Shown here piece by piece: positions 16,712-26,592 of a DNA stretch of 64,000 nucleotides. Source of the stretch: an uncultured Pelagibacteraceae bacterium (lineage in GTDB: Bacteria; Pseudomonadota; Alphaproteobacteria; Pelagibacterales; Pelagibacteraceae); the NCBI GenBank assembly GCA_902604795.1, contig CACKZV010000001.1:62001-126000 (forward strand), given 5' to 3'. Positions within the stretch are counted from its first letter, which is position 1. Each line of letters starts with the position of its first letter. The notes beneath the pieces were generated by a model. The model did no database searches, was not told where the DNA came from, and saw only the letters and a list, made by a program, of their open reading frames with translations. The translations under genes were made by a program, and so were the position numbers.

Positions 16712-17830
16712 ATGAATAATTACTCAAAATTAGGTTTTTTTACATCAAAAGGTCGCTTAACTTTAGAGCCAAATAGCTCCTTTAGAACGCCTTTTCAAAG
16801 AGATAGGGATAGAATAATCCATTCTGCATCGTTTAGAAGATTAAAGCACAAAACCCAAGTTTTTGTTAATACAGAAGGTGACCATTATAGAACGAGAATA
16901 ACTCATTCATTAGAGGTTGCTCAAATTGCAAGATCAATATCTAGGTATTTGAATTTAAATGATGATTTAGTTGAAACACTAAGTCTAGCCCATGATATGG
17001 GGCATACACCATTTGGGCATGCTGGTGAAGAAGCTTTGAACGAATCAATGACAATGCATGGTGGTTTTGATCATAATCTTCAAACCTTAAGAATTGTGAT
17101 GTTCATAGAAAATAAATATTTAAAATTTAAAGGTTTAAATTTAACAATTGAAACACTGGATGGCCTTTTAAAACATAACGGACCAATACATAATATTGAT
17201 AAAATAAATAGAATAATTGGAGCTAAAAAATTTAAACAAAAAATTAATTTTAAAAAAAATTCTTCTCTTGAGGCACAGATTGCATCCATATCTGATGATA
17301 TAGCCTATAATAATCATGACATACAAGATGGAATTAAGGCTAAATTGTTTTCTCTAAATCAATTATGTGAAATTAATTTTTTTAAAGAAATCTATAAATC
17401 TTATAAAACAAAAATTAATCGCTCAAATAAAGATATAATAGTTTATCAAATTATAAGAGACTCGATAAATTTAATGGTGCAAGATGTAATTAAAAATAGT
17501 ATTAAAAATTTAAAGAAAAATAAAATTAATACTAAAAAAGATGTTCAAATGCACAAAGATAAAATAATCAATTTTTCTAATAAATTTTTATCTATAGAAA
17601 AAGAAGTCAAAAATTTTTTAAAATTAAATATGTATAAAAATAAAACTGTGCAATTGAAAAATAATCATGGAAAGAAAATAGTAGAAAATTTATTTAAAAT
17701 AATAGAAAAGAAACCAAAAAAGTTTATTGTCGATAAATTTATAGAAAATAATAAATATAGAGCAATTTCTGATTACATATCAGGAATGACTGATAGATAC
17801 GCAATACAATTATACAAGTCATACAAATGA
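16712..17830 (+). CDS. dgt: dGTP triphosphohydrolase-like protein
   Basis: A 372-residue HD-domain protein of the dGTPase (type 2) family, which removes triphosphate from dNTPs to control pool balance. The N-terminal FRTPFQRDRDRIIHSASFRRLKHKTQV is broken across residues 22-50 of the family signature. HD metal residues are in THSLEVAQIAR, LAHDMGHTPFGHAGEE and SISDDIAYNNHDIQDG. Its length is typical. It lies 50 bases from the divergent erpA-like gene and overlaps argS by 4 bases, the usual alphaproteobacterial order erpA-dgt-argS. Confidence 0.92.
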   Translation: MNNYSKLGFFTSKGRLTLEPNSSFRTPFQRDRDRIIHSASFRRLKHKTQVFVNTEGDHYRTRITHSLEVAQIARSISRYLNLNDDLVETLSLAHDMGHTPFGHAGEEALNESMTMHGGFDHNLQTLRIVMFIENKYLKFKGLNLTIETLDGLLKHNGPIHNIDKINRIIGAKKFKQKINFKKNSSLEAQIASISDDIAYNNHDIQDGIKAKLFSLNQLCEINFFKEIYKSYKTKINRSNKDIIVYQIIRDSINLMVQDVIKNSIKNLKKNKINTKKDVQMHKDKIINFSNKFLSIEKEVKNFLKLNMYKNKTVQLKNNHGKKIVENLFKIIEKKPKKFIVDKFIENNKYRAISDYISGMTDRYAIQLYKSYK

Positions 17831-19557
17831 ATATATTTGAAAATTATTTATTAAAGATAGAAAAAATTATTATGTCTGCCCATAAAGATAATTTGTTAGA
17901 GTTGCCAGATAATTTATCAGGCATAAATGTTGATATACCACCTGCAAAATTTACTGGAGATATTTCCACAAATGTTGCAATGGTATTATCCAAAATTAAT
18001 AAAAAACCCCCACTTGAACTTGCTAAACAGATAGCTGACTTGATAAAAGATAGTGATAATAATATCGATGAAATTAGCATTGAGAAACCAGGTTTTATTA
18101 ATCTAAAATTTAAAAATAAATTTTGGAATGGCTTCATATTAGATGTCTTAAATAATTCATCATATGGAAGTAGCACGAATGGAACAAAAAATAGTTTTTT
18201 AGTAGAATTTGTATCTGCAAATCCAACTGGACCTTTACACGTAGGCCATTCTAGAGGCGCCATACTTGGAGATGTAATATCTAATCTTTTATCCTTTAAT
18301 GGTCATAAAGTTACCAAAGAATATTATGTAAATGATTATGGAAATCAAATCTCTCATTTTACAAAATCTGTTTATTTAAGAATAAAAGAAATTCTTTACG
18401 ATGAAACCTTTCCGATAAATGACAACGAATTATATCCTGGAGACTATCTTATAGATATAGCAAAAAAAATAATTTCAAAAAATAAAGATTTAGATTTCAA
18501 AAATTTTGAAACAGTTTCTGAAAAACTAAAAAAACTTTCAATACAAGAATCTTTAAAATTAATAAAAATCAATTTGGAAAATCTTGGCATAAAGCATGAT
18601 AATTTCGCAAGTGAAACTGATGTAATAAATAATAATGAAGTTGATGAAGTAATTAAAAATTTAAAAGAAAAAAAATATATTTATGAAGGAAAAATTAAAG
18701 CACCCGAAGGAGAAAACAAAGAAAACTGGATAGAAAGAGAGCAATTATTGTTTAAATCTACAGACTTTGGTGATGATAAAGACAGAGCGTTGCAAAAAGA
18801 AGATAAATCATGGACATACTTTGCAAGTGATGTTGCTTATCATAATACAAAATTAAAAAGAAATTTTAATATTCTTATAAATATTCTTGGTGCTGATCAC
18901 GCTGGTTATATCAAAAGAATAACTTCTGTTGTTGAGGCATTATCAGGTGAAAAAAATAAATTAATTTGCAAAGTAAGTCAGTTAGTTAAACTAATTAAAG
19001 ACAAAAAACCTTTTAAAATGTCTAAAAGAAAAGGTGATTATATCACTATCGAGGACCTTATTAATGAAGTTGGTAAGGATGCAACAAGGTTTATTATGTT
19101 AAGCAGAAGCAGTGATGCTGAAATTGATTTTGATTTTGATAAAGTAAAAGAAAAATCTAAAGAAAACCCTATTTATTATGTTCAGTATGCATATGCTAGA
19201 ATTTCGTCTGTTTTTAGAAATACCCAAAATGATATAAACAGTAATCTTGAGATAAAGTATTTAGATTTTGATTTTGGCAATGAGGAAATAAAGCTATTCA
19301 AAAAAATTAGTGAATGGCCTAAATGCGTTGAAGTTTCTTCAGAAAAATTAGAACCACATAGAATTTCAGTTTATCTATACGAATTAGCTTCTGAGTTTCA
19401 TTCTTATTGGAATATGGGTAAGGATGATGTTTCTAAAAGATTTATCGATCAAGATAATACAATTCAAATGGAAAAACTAGTTTTCCTAAAATCTATAGCC
19501 AAAACTTTGAAAACAGGTATGACTATTTTGGGTGTAGATACACCTGAAAAAATGTAA
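17827..19557 (+). CDS. argS: Arginyl-tRNA synthetase
   Basis: A 576-residue class Ia synthetase that charges tRNA-Arg. The N-terminal Add-1 domain is at about 1-110. The HIGH-type motif appears as SANPTGPLHVGHSRGA and the KMSKS motif as FKMSKRKGDY. The C-terminal DALR anticodon-binding domain includes YVQYAYARISS. The length is near the family norm. It overlaps the dGTPase gene by ATGA and the next gene by TAATG, so translation is coupled along this string. Confidence 0.97.
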   Translation: MNIFENYLLKIEKIIMSAHKDNLLELPDNLSGINVDIPPAKFTGDISTNVAMVLSKINKKPPLELAKQIADLIKDSDNNIDEISIEKPGFINLKFKNKFWNGFILDVLNNSSYGSSTNGTKNSFLVEFVSANPTGPLHVGHSRGAILGDVISNLLSFNGHKVTKEYYVNDYGNQISHFTKSVYLRIKEILYDETFPINDNELYPGDYLIDIAKKIISKNKDLDFKNFETVSEKLKKLSIQESLKLIKINLENLGIKHDNFASETDVINNNEVDEVIKNLKEKKYIYEGKIKAPEGENKENWIEREQLLFKSTDFGDDKDRALQKEDKSWTYFASDVAYHNTKLKRNFNILINILGADHAGYIKRITSVVEALSGEKNKLICKVSQLVKLIKDKKPFKMSKRKGDYITIEDLINEVGKDATRFIMLSRSSDAEIDFDFDKVKEKSKENPIYYVQYAYARISSVFRNTQNDINSNLEIKYLDFDFGNEEIKLFKKISEWPKCVEVSSEKLEPHRISVYLYELASEFHSYWNMGKDDVSKRFIDQDNTIQMEKLVFLKSIAKTLKTGMTILGVDTPEKM

Positions 19558-19820
19558 TGATTAAAGAACTAAAGTATCTTTTTTTTCTTATTATAATTTT
19601 CTTCTTTATTTTTTTTACTGCCAGATATTATTTTTCTGATGAAAATATAAAGAAATCTTACAGATCACTTTCCTCAATTGATGAAAAAATTAATAATATA
19701 GAAAAAGATCTTATATTATTAGAAAATGATACAGAAAATATTATTGAATATGTAGAATTTAAAAATAATAAGAAAAAAAATAAATATTCTTTTTGGGAAC
19801 TTCTTTATAATGACAAATAA
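19557..19820 (+). CDS. Small single-pass membrane protein between argS and nagZ
   Basis: An 87-residue protein: hydrophobic helix at about 5-27, then a charged region (about 33-65) that could form a short coiled coil (SSIDEKINNIEKDLILLEN), then a basic tail. It resembles nothing specific. In many alphaproteobacteria the slot between argS and nagZ is held by a larger SPOR-domain cell-division protein; this may be a reduced counterpart lacking the SPOR domain, which is inference from position only. It overlaps nagZ by 11 bases. Confidence 0.7.
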   Translation: MIKELKYLFFLIIIFFFIFFTARYYFSDENIKKSYRSLSSIDEKINNIEKDLILLENDTENIIEYVEFKNNKKKNKYSFWELLYNDK

Positions 19821-20763
19821 ATCCCATAGATCTTTTATATGTGGAATAAAAGGTAAATATCTTACCCAAAAGGAAATAAGTTTTTTAAAAAAATATAAAC
19901 CATGGGGAATTATTTTATTTTCTAGAAATATAAATTCTATAAATCAAACTAAAAAATTAACAAATTCTATTAAAAAAATATTTAAAAATAAAAATTATCC
20001 TATTATGATAGATGAGGAAGGTGGTAGAGTTAGTAGATTAAAGAAATTTATTGATAATTCAATCTTTTCAGCAGAATATTTTGGCAAACTATTTAATAAA
20101 GATAAAAAAAAATTTAATATATATTATAATGTCTATGTTAAACAAATTTCATACTTATTGAAATTATTAGGTATAAATATCAATACGGTTCCTGTTCTGG
20201 ACCTTAAAAGAAAAAATTTTCATAAGATTGTTGATGACAGATCATTTTCAAGTAACAAAAAAATAGTATCAACAATGGGAGATATTTGTATCAATCATTT
20301 TCATAAAAATGGTGTTGCAACAGTGATGAAACACATACCAGGGCATGGTTTAGCTAAAGTCGACAGTCATAAAAATCTTCCCAAAATAACCAAAAATGAG
20401 GATTATTTAGTAAAAAATGATTTTTATACTTTTAAAAACAAGAAAGCATTGATCGCAATGACAGGCCATCTACTATTTCAAAAAATTGACCCACAAAATA
20501 ATGTTACCCATTCGAAAAAAATTATTAGCTTAATAAGAAATAAAATAAAATTTAAAAATTTAATTTTAACAGACGATCTTTCAATGAAAGCTTTAAAAGA
20601 TAAACTTGATGTTAGAGTAAAAAAATCTTTTTTAGCCGGATGTAATTTAGCCTTACACTGCAATGGAAACTTAACTGAAATGGTTACAGTTGCACAAAAT
20701 TCGCCAAAATTAGACAAATTTGTAATGAAAAAAACATCACAATTAATAAAAATTATAGGTTAG
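19810..20763 (+). CDS. nagZ: Beta-N-acetylhexosaminidase NagZ (GH3)
   Basis: A 317-residue glycoside hydrolase family 3 protein without a signal peptide. It has MIDEEGGRVSRLKKF, the GH3 NagZ motif KHIPGHGLAKVDSHKNLP with the catalytic Asp-His dyad, and the nucleophile Asp in ILTDDLSMKAL. It cleaves GlcNAc from anhydro-muropeptides in the cytoplasm during wall recycling. Its position ahead of scpA is the standard alphaproteobacterial order. The basic, Lys-rich composition reflects AT-rich coding. Confidence 0.9.
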   Translation: MTNKSHRSFICGIKGKYLTQKEISFLKKYKPWGIILFSRNINSINQTKKLTNSIKKIFKNKNYPIMIDEEGGRVSRLKKFIDNSIFSAEYFGKLFNKDKKKFNIYYNVYVKQISYLLKLLGININTVPVLDLKRKNFHKIVDDRSFSSNKKIVSTMGDICINHFHKNGVATVMKHIPGHGLAKVDSHKNLPKITKNEDYLVKNDFYTFKNKKALIAMTGHLLFQKIDPQNNVTHSKKIISLIRNKIKFKNLILTDDLSMKALKDKLDVRVKKSFLAGCNLALHCNGNLTEMVTVAQNSPKLDKFVMKKTSQLIKIIG

Positions 20764-20774
20764 AGTAATTTATT

Positions 20775-21509
20775 ATGTCCAATGATTCTTTAGACTTCAA
20801 TGTAAATTTAAATAATTTCAGTGGTTCCCTTGAAATATTACTTGATCTTGCTAAATCACAAAAAGTTGATTTAGAAGAAATTTCTATTACAAAACTTGCT
20901 GATCAATTTCATCAATATCTTATAGAAAAAGAAAATATAAATTTAGAAATAGCCTCTGAATATTTGTTAATGGCAACTTGGCTTACTTATTTGAAATCAA
21001 AATTATTACTTCCTGAAACAGATGAGGAGGAGTTTAAAGCTTTTGAAGTTGCTGAGAAACTTAAATTGCAATTAAAAAAATTAGAATTAATTAGATTATT
21101 ATCTTCTCAAATGTTAGATAGAAAAAGATTAGGTAGAGATGTTTTTATGCGTGGCTCTAAAAGTGGTGTAAAGTCGATATACGACAAAAAAGTTTCTTTA
21201 ACATTATTTGAATTATTAAAAGCATATTCAGGGATAGTCATGACTAAAGATTTTCATACTATGAACATACCTAAACTTCCTGTTTTTACTACTGAAGATG
21301 CTATAAAAAGAATAAAAGAGTTCTTTGGTACGCTCAATGATTGGAAAAATTTGTCTGAGTTGGTTCCTTCTGGATTTAACAAGTCTCCTAATTTAAAAAG
21401 AACAGGTAGAGCAGGAATTTTTGCTGGCTCTTTAGAATTGGTAAAGGAAGGAAATATATCTTTAAAACAAAAAGAATTATTCGATGATATCTATGTTAAG
21501 GAAAATTAA
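20775..21509 (+). CDS. scpA: Segregation and condensation protein ScpA
   Basis: A 244-residue kleisin that joins the SMC ATPase heads in chromosome condensation. The N-terminal kleisin motif NFSGSLEILLDLAKSQKVDL and the following ISITKLADQFHQYL, plus EYLLMATWLTYLKSKLLLP, are characteristic. A C-terminal winged-helix region would bind SMC. It overlaps scpB by TAATG, which supports joint production of the ScpAB pair. Confidence 0.95.
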   Translation: MSNDSLDFNVNLNNFSGSLEILLDLAKSQKVDLEEISITKLADQFHQYLIEKENINLEIASEYLLMATWLTYLKSKLLLPETDEEEFKAFEVAEKLKLQLKKLELIRLLSSQMLDRKRLGRDVFMRGSKSGVKSIYDKKVSLTLFELLKAYSGIVMTKDFHTMNIPKLPVFTTEDAIKRIKEFFGTLNDWKNLSELVPSGFNKSPNLKRTGRAGIFAGSLELVKEGNISLKQKELFDDIYVKEN

Positions 21510-22198
21510 TGAACAAAATTAAAAAAAATAATATTGTAAGTTTTCCAACTAAACTCACCGATGTAGAAAGAGAGATTGAAGCTATTGTATTCGCTGCTGC
21601 TGAACCTCTTTCAGTTGAAACAATAGAGTCAAAACTATCTAAACAAACAGATATTAAGCAATCACTAGAAAAGTTAAGAGATTTTTACTCAAATAGAGGT
21701 ATTAATTTGATTTGCATATCTAATAAATGGTCATTTAGAACTGCAGATAATTTATCTTCTTTAATGTCAGAACAAAAAACTGTTGAAAAAAAATTATCTA
21801 GAGCTGCAATCGAAACTCTTGCTATTATTGTTTATCATCAACCTGTTACAAGATCTGAAATTGAGGAGATAAGAGGAGTAGCTTTTGGAACTAATACTTT
21901 AGAAATTTTAATGGAGTTAAATTGGGTTAAACATGAAGGTAGAAAAAATGTTCCTGGCAAACCAATACAATATGGAACTACAGATGAATTTTTAAGTCAT
22001 TTTAATCTACAAAAATTATCTGATTTGCCGACTGTTAATGAATTAGGTTCGGCAGGCCTTATTGATACATCAAGTGTAGACTCTTCAATATTTGGAACAG
22101 GCAAATTTTTTAAAGAAAAACAAGTTGATAAAAAGGAAAATATTTATTCTGATATTGATGAAATGTTAAGTAGTACCCTTAAATCTGAAGAAACTTAA
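21509..22198 (+). CDS. scpB: Segregation and condensation protein ScpB
   Basis: A 229-residue partner of ScpA, made of two winged-helix domains (about 15-105 and 105-175). Landmarks are EAIVFAAAEPLSVETIE and the very conserved RAAIETLAIIVYHQPVTRSE followed by EIRGV. The last 50 residues are a loose acidic tail. A gap of 43 bases precedes tatA. Confidence 0.95.
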   Translation: MNKIKKNNIVSFPTKLTDVEREIEAIVFAAAEPLSVETIESKLSKQTDIKQSLEKLRDFYSNRGINLICISNKWSFRTADNLSSLMSEQKTVEKKLSRAAIETLAIIVYHQPVTRSEIEEIRGVAFGTNTLEILMELNWVKHEGRKNVPGKPIQYGTTDEFLSHFNLQKLSDLPTVNELGSAGLIDTSSVDSSIFGTGKFFKEKQVDKKENIYSDIDEMLSSTLKSEET

Positions 22199-22241
22199 AA
22201 AATCACTTTTAATAAATCAATAATAAGGTTATAAATAATTA

Positions 22242-22439
22242 ATGAGTATAGGATTTTGGCAAATAGCAATTGTAGTAATTTTAGTAGTATTACTTTTTGG
22301 TAGAGGAAAAATCTCTAGCCTAATGGGTGATGTAGCCAAAGGGATCAAAAGTTTCAAAAAAGGAATGGCTACAGATGTTAATGATGAAGATCAAACGAAA
22401 AATATTTCAGAAAATCAAGACTCTAATAAAAAAGAATAA
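22242..22439 (+). CDS. tatA: Twin-arginine translocase subunit TatA
   Basis: A 65-residue protein with one N-terminal helix (about 4-20), the TatA hinge [22 protein letters not shown] and a short acidic tail. TatA polymerises to form the passage for folded proteins. It is followed three bases later by tatB and then tatC, giving a complete translocase operon. A possible client with an RR motif, the M48 protease at 36419-37249, is in this window. Confidence 0.95.
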   Translation: MSIGFWQIAIVVILVVLLFGRGKISSLMGDVAKGIKSFKKGMATDVNDEDQTKNISENQDSNKKE

Positions 22440-22442
22440 CAA

Positions 22443-22676
22443 ATGCCGTCAATTGGCTGGCTAGAAATACTAATCATAGTCTCAATAGCAATTATTGTCG
22501 TAGGTCCTAAAGATTTTCCTTATATGTTAAAAAAAATCGGTTCATGGATTGGCAAAACAAAGAGATATGTTCGTGATGTGCAAGGACAAGTTAGTGATTT
22601 AACAAATGAAACATTAAATACTGATTTAGACGAAAAACCTAAGTCAGAAAAACAAGAGAAAAAAAAAGATGAGTAA
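22443..22676 (+). CDS. tatB: Twin-arginine translocase subunit TatB
   Basis: A 77-residue subunit with an N-terminal membrane helix (IGWLEILIIVSIAIIVVGP) and the conserved Pro-hinge GPKDFPYMLKKIGSWIGK followed by an amphipathic helix. TatB with TatC recognises RR signal peptides. It is much shorter than the E. coli protein (171 residues), mainly in the C-terminal tail. It overlaps tatC by 8 bases. Confidence 0.93.
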   Translation: MPSIGWLEILIIVSIAIIVVGPKDFPYMLKKIGSWIGKTKRYVRDVQGQVSDLTNETLNTDLDEKPKSEKQEKKKDE

Positions 22677-23439
22677 AAATAAAGAAGGTAGTTTCATAAG
22701 TCATTTAACTGAATTAAGAAAAAGATTAATAAACTCATTTATATTTTTAGCTATTTTATTTGTAATTTGTTATTATTTTTCTGAGTACATTTATGGATTT
22801 TTAGTTGAACCATATGCGAATGCAGTAAAGGATGACGATACAAATAGAAGATTAATATTTACTGCTCTTCAAGAAACATTTCTAACATACTTAAAGGTTT
22901 CTTTTTTTGCTGCTTTTTTTATTACAAGCCCATTTATACTAATCCAAATTTGGAAATTTATAGCACCTGGGCTGTATAATCATGAAAAGAAAGCTATAAT
23001 GCCTTACTTAGTAGTAACTCCAATTCTATTCTTGTTTGGAGGAATGTTGGTTTATTATCTAATAATGCCTTTAGCTATAAAGTTTTTTTTATCCTTCGAG
23101 AGCTTAGGTGCAGCCACTAATTTGCCAATTCAATTAGAAGCTAAAGTAAATGAGTATTTATCATTGGTAATGAAGCTTATATTTGCATTTGGTTTAAGTT
23201 TTCAATTACCAGTAGTATTAAGTTTATTAGCTAGAATTGGAGTGGTGAATTCAACATTTTTAAAAGAAAGAAGAAAATATGTTGTTGTAATAATATTTGC
23301 TGCAGCAGCTATATTAACGCCACCAGATCCGATCACACAAATTGGTTTAGGTATACCATTGTTAATTTTATATGAATTATCAATAATATCAGTAGGAATA
23401 ATTGAAAAGAAAGCAGCAGAAAAAAATGCACAATATTAA
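22669..23439 (+). CDS. tatC: Twin-arginine translocase subunit TatC
   Basis: A 256-residue six-helix membrane protein. The cytoplasmic N-terminus FISHLTELRKRLINS contains the conserved Glu-Leu-Arg needed for signal peptide binding; further landmarks are FITSPFILIQIWKFIAPGL and FGLSFQLPVVLSLLARIG. It is the RR signal receptor of the translocase. Its 3' end overlaps serS by 14 bases if serS starts at 23426. Confidence 0.96.
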   Translation: MSKNKEGSFISHLTELRKRLINSFIFLAILFVICYYFSEYIYGFLVEPYANAVKDDDTNRRLIFTALQETFLTYLKVSFFAAFFITSPFILIQIWKFIAPGLYNHEKKAIMPYLVVTPILFLFGGMLVYYLIMPLAIKFFLSFESLGAATNLPIQLEAKVNEYLSLVMKLIFAFGLSFQLPVVLSLLARIGVVNSTFLKERRKYVVVIIFAAAAILTPPDPITQIGLGIPLLILYELSIISVGIIEKKAAEKNAQY

Positions 23440-24685
23440 AGATATTAGAAAAGACTTTGAAAATTTTAAGGATAAACTTAAAAACCGAAACATTGATATA
23501 AGTCTTGATAATATATTAAGTTTAGATGAGGAAAACAGAAAGCTTATTCAGGAGAAAGAAAAGTTTGAAATGGAAAAAAAGTCTATTTCAAAATCAAAAG
23601 ACCAAAGTTTATTCGAAAAATCAAAAGAGCTTTCTTTAAAAATTGAAGAAATTAACAAAAATCAAATAAAATTACAGAGCCAGATTACAGATATTTTATC
23701 TTCTATACCCAATATTCCATTGAGCGATGTCCCAATAGGACAAGATGAAAATTCTAATAAAGAAATTGAGAAAAAGGGTGAAACAAAAGATTTTAATTTT
23801 AAACCTAAATCCCACTATGAATTAGGAGAAAAATTAAATATGCTTGATTTTGACCTAGCAACAAAAACAACTGGTTCTAGATTTGTATTTGTTAAAAACG
23901 AATTAGCTCAATTAGAAAGAGCTATATCAAATTTTATGATCGATACGCATACTCAAAAAAATGGTTATACAGAAATATCTCCTCCACTCATCGCAACCGC
24001 TGAAACAATGTTTGGTACTGGACAATTACCAAAATTTGAAAATGATCAGTTTGAAATTAAACTTGATGAAGGTGAAGAAAGAAAGTTTCTAATACCAACA
24101 GCTGAAGTAATTTTGACAAATATTGTAAAAAATCAAATTTTAGAAAAGAAAGAATTACCTATAAGAGTAGTTGCATCAACACCATGTTTTAGAAAAGAGG
24201 CGGGTAGTTATGGTAAAGATACCAAAGGTATGATCAGACAGCACCAGTTTTATAAAGTGGAACTAGTAAGTATTGTAGAAAACGATAAATGTTCAGAGGA
24301 GTTAGAAAGAATGTCTAACTCTGCTACAATGATATTGGATGCGTTAAAACTTCCTTATAGAAAAATAGTTTTGTGTACTGGTGATATGGGTTTTAGTGCA
24401 GAAAAAACTTATGACATTGAAGTTTGGCTTCCATCTGAAAATAAGTATAGAGAGATTTCAAGCTGCTCATCTTGTGGTTCTTTCCAAGCAAGAAGAATGA
24501 AGGCTAGATACAAAGGACAAAACAATTCAAAAGAATTTGTTGGCACACTTAATGGTAGTGGATTAGCGGTTGGCAGAACTATGATTGCTATTATGGAAAA
24601 TTATCAAACTGAAGATGGATCTATTTTGATACCTGATGTTCTTAAGCCATATATGCCAAATATAGATAAAATTTCTATCAATTAA
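23426..24685 (+). CDS. serS: Seryl-tRNA synthetase
   Basis: A 419-residue class II synthetase. It begins MHNIKDIRKDF, the usual SerRS start, so I use the ATG at 23426 in preference to an earlier Met inside tatC. The N-terminal coiled-coil arm (about 25-100) binds the long variable arm of tRNA-Ser. Motif 2 is TPCFRKEAGSYGKDTKG, followed by RQHQFYKVELV, and motif 3 is NGSGLAVGRTMIAIMENYQ. The window also encodes a tRNA-Ser(UGA). Confidence 0.96.
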   Translation: MHNIKDIRKDFENFKDKLKNRNIDISLDNILSLDEENRKLIQEKEKFEMEKKSISKSKDQSLFEKSKELSLKIEEINKNQIKLQSQITDILSSIPNIPLSDVPIGQDENSNKEIEKKGETKDFNFKPKSHYELGEKLNMLDFDLATKTTGSRFVFVKNELAQLERAISNFMIDTHTQKNGYTEISPPLIATAETMFGTGQLPKFENDQFEIKLDEGEERKFLIPTAEVILTNIVKNQILEKKELPIRVVASTPCFRKEAGSYGKDTKGMIRQHQFYKVELVSIVENDKCSEELERMSNSATMILDALKLPYRKIVLCTGDMGFSAEKTYDIEVWLPSENKYREISSCSSCGSFQARRMKARYKGQNNSKEFVGTLNGSGLAVGRTMIAIMENYQTEDGSILIPDVLKPYMPNIDKISIN

Positions 24686-24740
24686 GAGTTGAGTTTGAAT
24701 AATAGATAGGATAAATAGCCTTAACTTAATAGGATACGTT

Positions 24741-25025
24741 ATGGATGCTGGAATTGGACAATTTATACCATTAGTTTTAATTTTTGTTATTTTCTATTTT
24801 TTTCTGATTAGACCTCAACAGAAAAAAGTAAAAGATCACAAAGCCATGGTAGAAGCACTTAAAAGAGGTGATAAAGTCATAACCTCTGGAGGAATAGTTG
24901 GTACCGTTGAAAGAATAATTGATAACGAAAAAGTTGAGGTTCAAATTTCTGATAATGTAAATGTTGAAGTTATCAGAGCAACTGGAATTCAAGGTTTAGT
25001 AAGCTCTACAGAACCAAAAAAATAA
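24741..25025 (+). CDS. yajC: Preprotein translocase subunit YajC
   Basis: A 94-residue protein with one membrane helix (about 8-24) containing the family landmark FYFFLIRPQQKKVKDHK, then a small cytoplasmic beta domain (GDKVITSGGIVGTVERI). It associates with SecDF-YidC. AGGAT upstream of the ATG is a modest ribosome binding site. It precedes secD by 12 bases in the classic yajC-secD-secF order. Confidence 0.95.
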   Translation: MDAGIGQFIPLVLIFVIFYFFLIRPQQKKVKDHKAMVEALKRGDKVITSGGIVGTVERIIDNEKVEVQISDNVNVEVIRATGIQGLVSSTEPKK

Positions 25026-25037
25026 CATCATAAAAAA

Positions 25038-26591
25038 GTGTTATACTTTTCAAAATTACGAATAATTTCAGTAATTGTTTTTACAATTATTTTTTCCTAT
25101 TTAGCACTTTCAAATTTTGTTAAATTTGATGACAAATTTTTTTCAAAAAATATAAATTTAGGTTTAGACTTACAAGGCGGGTCTTATTTACTTCTTGAAA
25201 TAGATAATCGACCAGTAATTACTCAAAAACTACAAGCAAAAATAATTGAATTAAAAAGATATTTTAAAGAAAAGGAAATAACTCTTAAAAATTTTTCACT
25301 CAAAGGTGATACAATCTTATTTGAGTCAACTGATAAAGAATTTGAAGATGTTAAAAACATTTTAAATGACAAAGAAAGTGATGTTAATACTTATTATCCA
25401 ACTTACAAATCACATGAATTCGATGTTACAGAAGATGGAAATCTTTTTTCACTAAATTACTCTAGATATGGTTTAGTCTTATTAAAAAATTCTTCACTAG
25501 ATCAGGCAATTGAAATTGTAAGAAGAAGAGTTGATGAGGTTGGAACAAATGAGCCTAATATTCTAAAAAGAGGAAATGATAGAATATTGGTTGAATTACC
25601 TGGCTTAGATGATCCAAATAGAATTAAATCTTTACTTGGAAAAACAGCAAATCTTACATTTCAATTTATTTCACAAAATAATGCAGAGTCTTTTGGAACT
25701 GAAAAATTATCTTTTGAAGATGGTTCCAGAGACGCAATTGTTAGTAAAAGAATAATTTTAAGTGGTGATAATCTAGTTGATGCAAAGCCATCAATGAATT
25801 CACAAACAAATGAAACAGTAGTTTCATTTAGTTTAGATAGAGTGGGTGCCAAAAAATTTGGTAAAGCAACTAGTATGGGAGTTGGCAAACAATTAGCAAT
25901 AGTATTAGATGGAAAAATAATTAGTGCTCCTACAGTTAGGGAACCTATAATTGGTGGCTCAGGACAAATCTCAGGAGACTTTACTTTTCAATCCGCTACA
26001 GATCTTGCATTACTACTTAGATCTGGAGCTTTGCCTGCACCTTTAAATATAATTGAAGAAAGAACAGTTGGACCAGACTTAGGGCAAGACTCAATAGATG
26101 CTGGTATTTTATCTTTATTTATTGGCTTCTTGTTAGTTATTTTATTTATGATTTATAAGTATAGAGCGTTTGGATTAATTGCTAATTTAGCTCTTGTTTC
26201 AAATCTATTTTTGCTAATTGGTATTCTAACTTTATTCGAAGCAACATTAACATTACCTGGGATTGCAGGTATCATATTAACAGTCGGAATGGCTGTTGAT
26301 GCAAATGTATTGATTTTTGAACGTATCAAAGAAGAGACTAAAAATGAAAAAAATCCAATAATAGCTTTTGATGCTGGATATACAAAATCAAGAACAACTA
26401 TTTTAGATGCAAATATCACAACATTAATAGCAGCATTCATTTTGTTTTTTATGGGATCAGGACCTGTAAAAGGTTTTTCTGTAACTTTAGGTGTCGGTAT
26501 TTTAACTACTTTGTTTTCAGTTTATTTCATAGCAAGATTGTTAACTTCTTTGTATGTAGTCAAAAATAAAGATAAGGAGCAGCTACTCTAA
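25038..26591 (+). CDS. secD: Protein translocase subunit SecD
   Basis: A 517-residue RND-related membrane protein that uses the proton gradient to help pull proteins across. An N-terminal helix is followed by a large periplasmic domain (about 30-335; GLDLQGGSYLLLEID) and a five-helix bundle containing TVGMAVDANVLIFERIKEE. The start is GTG at 25038; no better ATG exists upstream, and the first residues (LYFSKLRIISVIVF) fit the family. It is followed by secF one base after the stop. Confidence 0.95.
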   Translation: MLYFSKLRIISVIVFTIIFSYLALSNFVKFDDKFFSKNINLGLDLQGGSYLLLEIDNRPVITQKLQAKIIELKRYFKEKEITLKNFSLKGDTILFESTDKEFEDVKNILNDKESDVNTYYPTYKSHEFDVTEDGNLFSLNYSRYGLVLLKNSSLDQAIEIVRRRVDEVGTNEPNILKRGNDRILVELPGLDDPNRIKSLLGKTANLTFQFISQNNAESFGTEKLSFEDGSRDAIVSKRIILSGDNLVDAKPSMNSQTNETVVSFSLDRVGAKKFGKATSMGVGKQLAIVLDGKIISAPTVREPIIGGSGQISGDFTFQSATDLALLLRSGALPAPLNIIEERTVGPDLGQDSIDAGILSLFIGFLLVILFMIYKYRAFGLIANLALVSNLFLLIGILTLFEATLTLPGIAGIILTVGMAVDANVLIFERIKEETKNEKNPIIAFDAGYTKSRTTILDANITTLIAAFILFFMGSGPVKGFSVTLGVGILTTLFSVYFIARLLTSLYVVKNKDKEQLL

Positions 26592-26592
26592 A

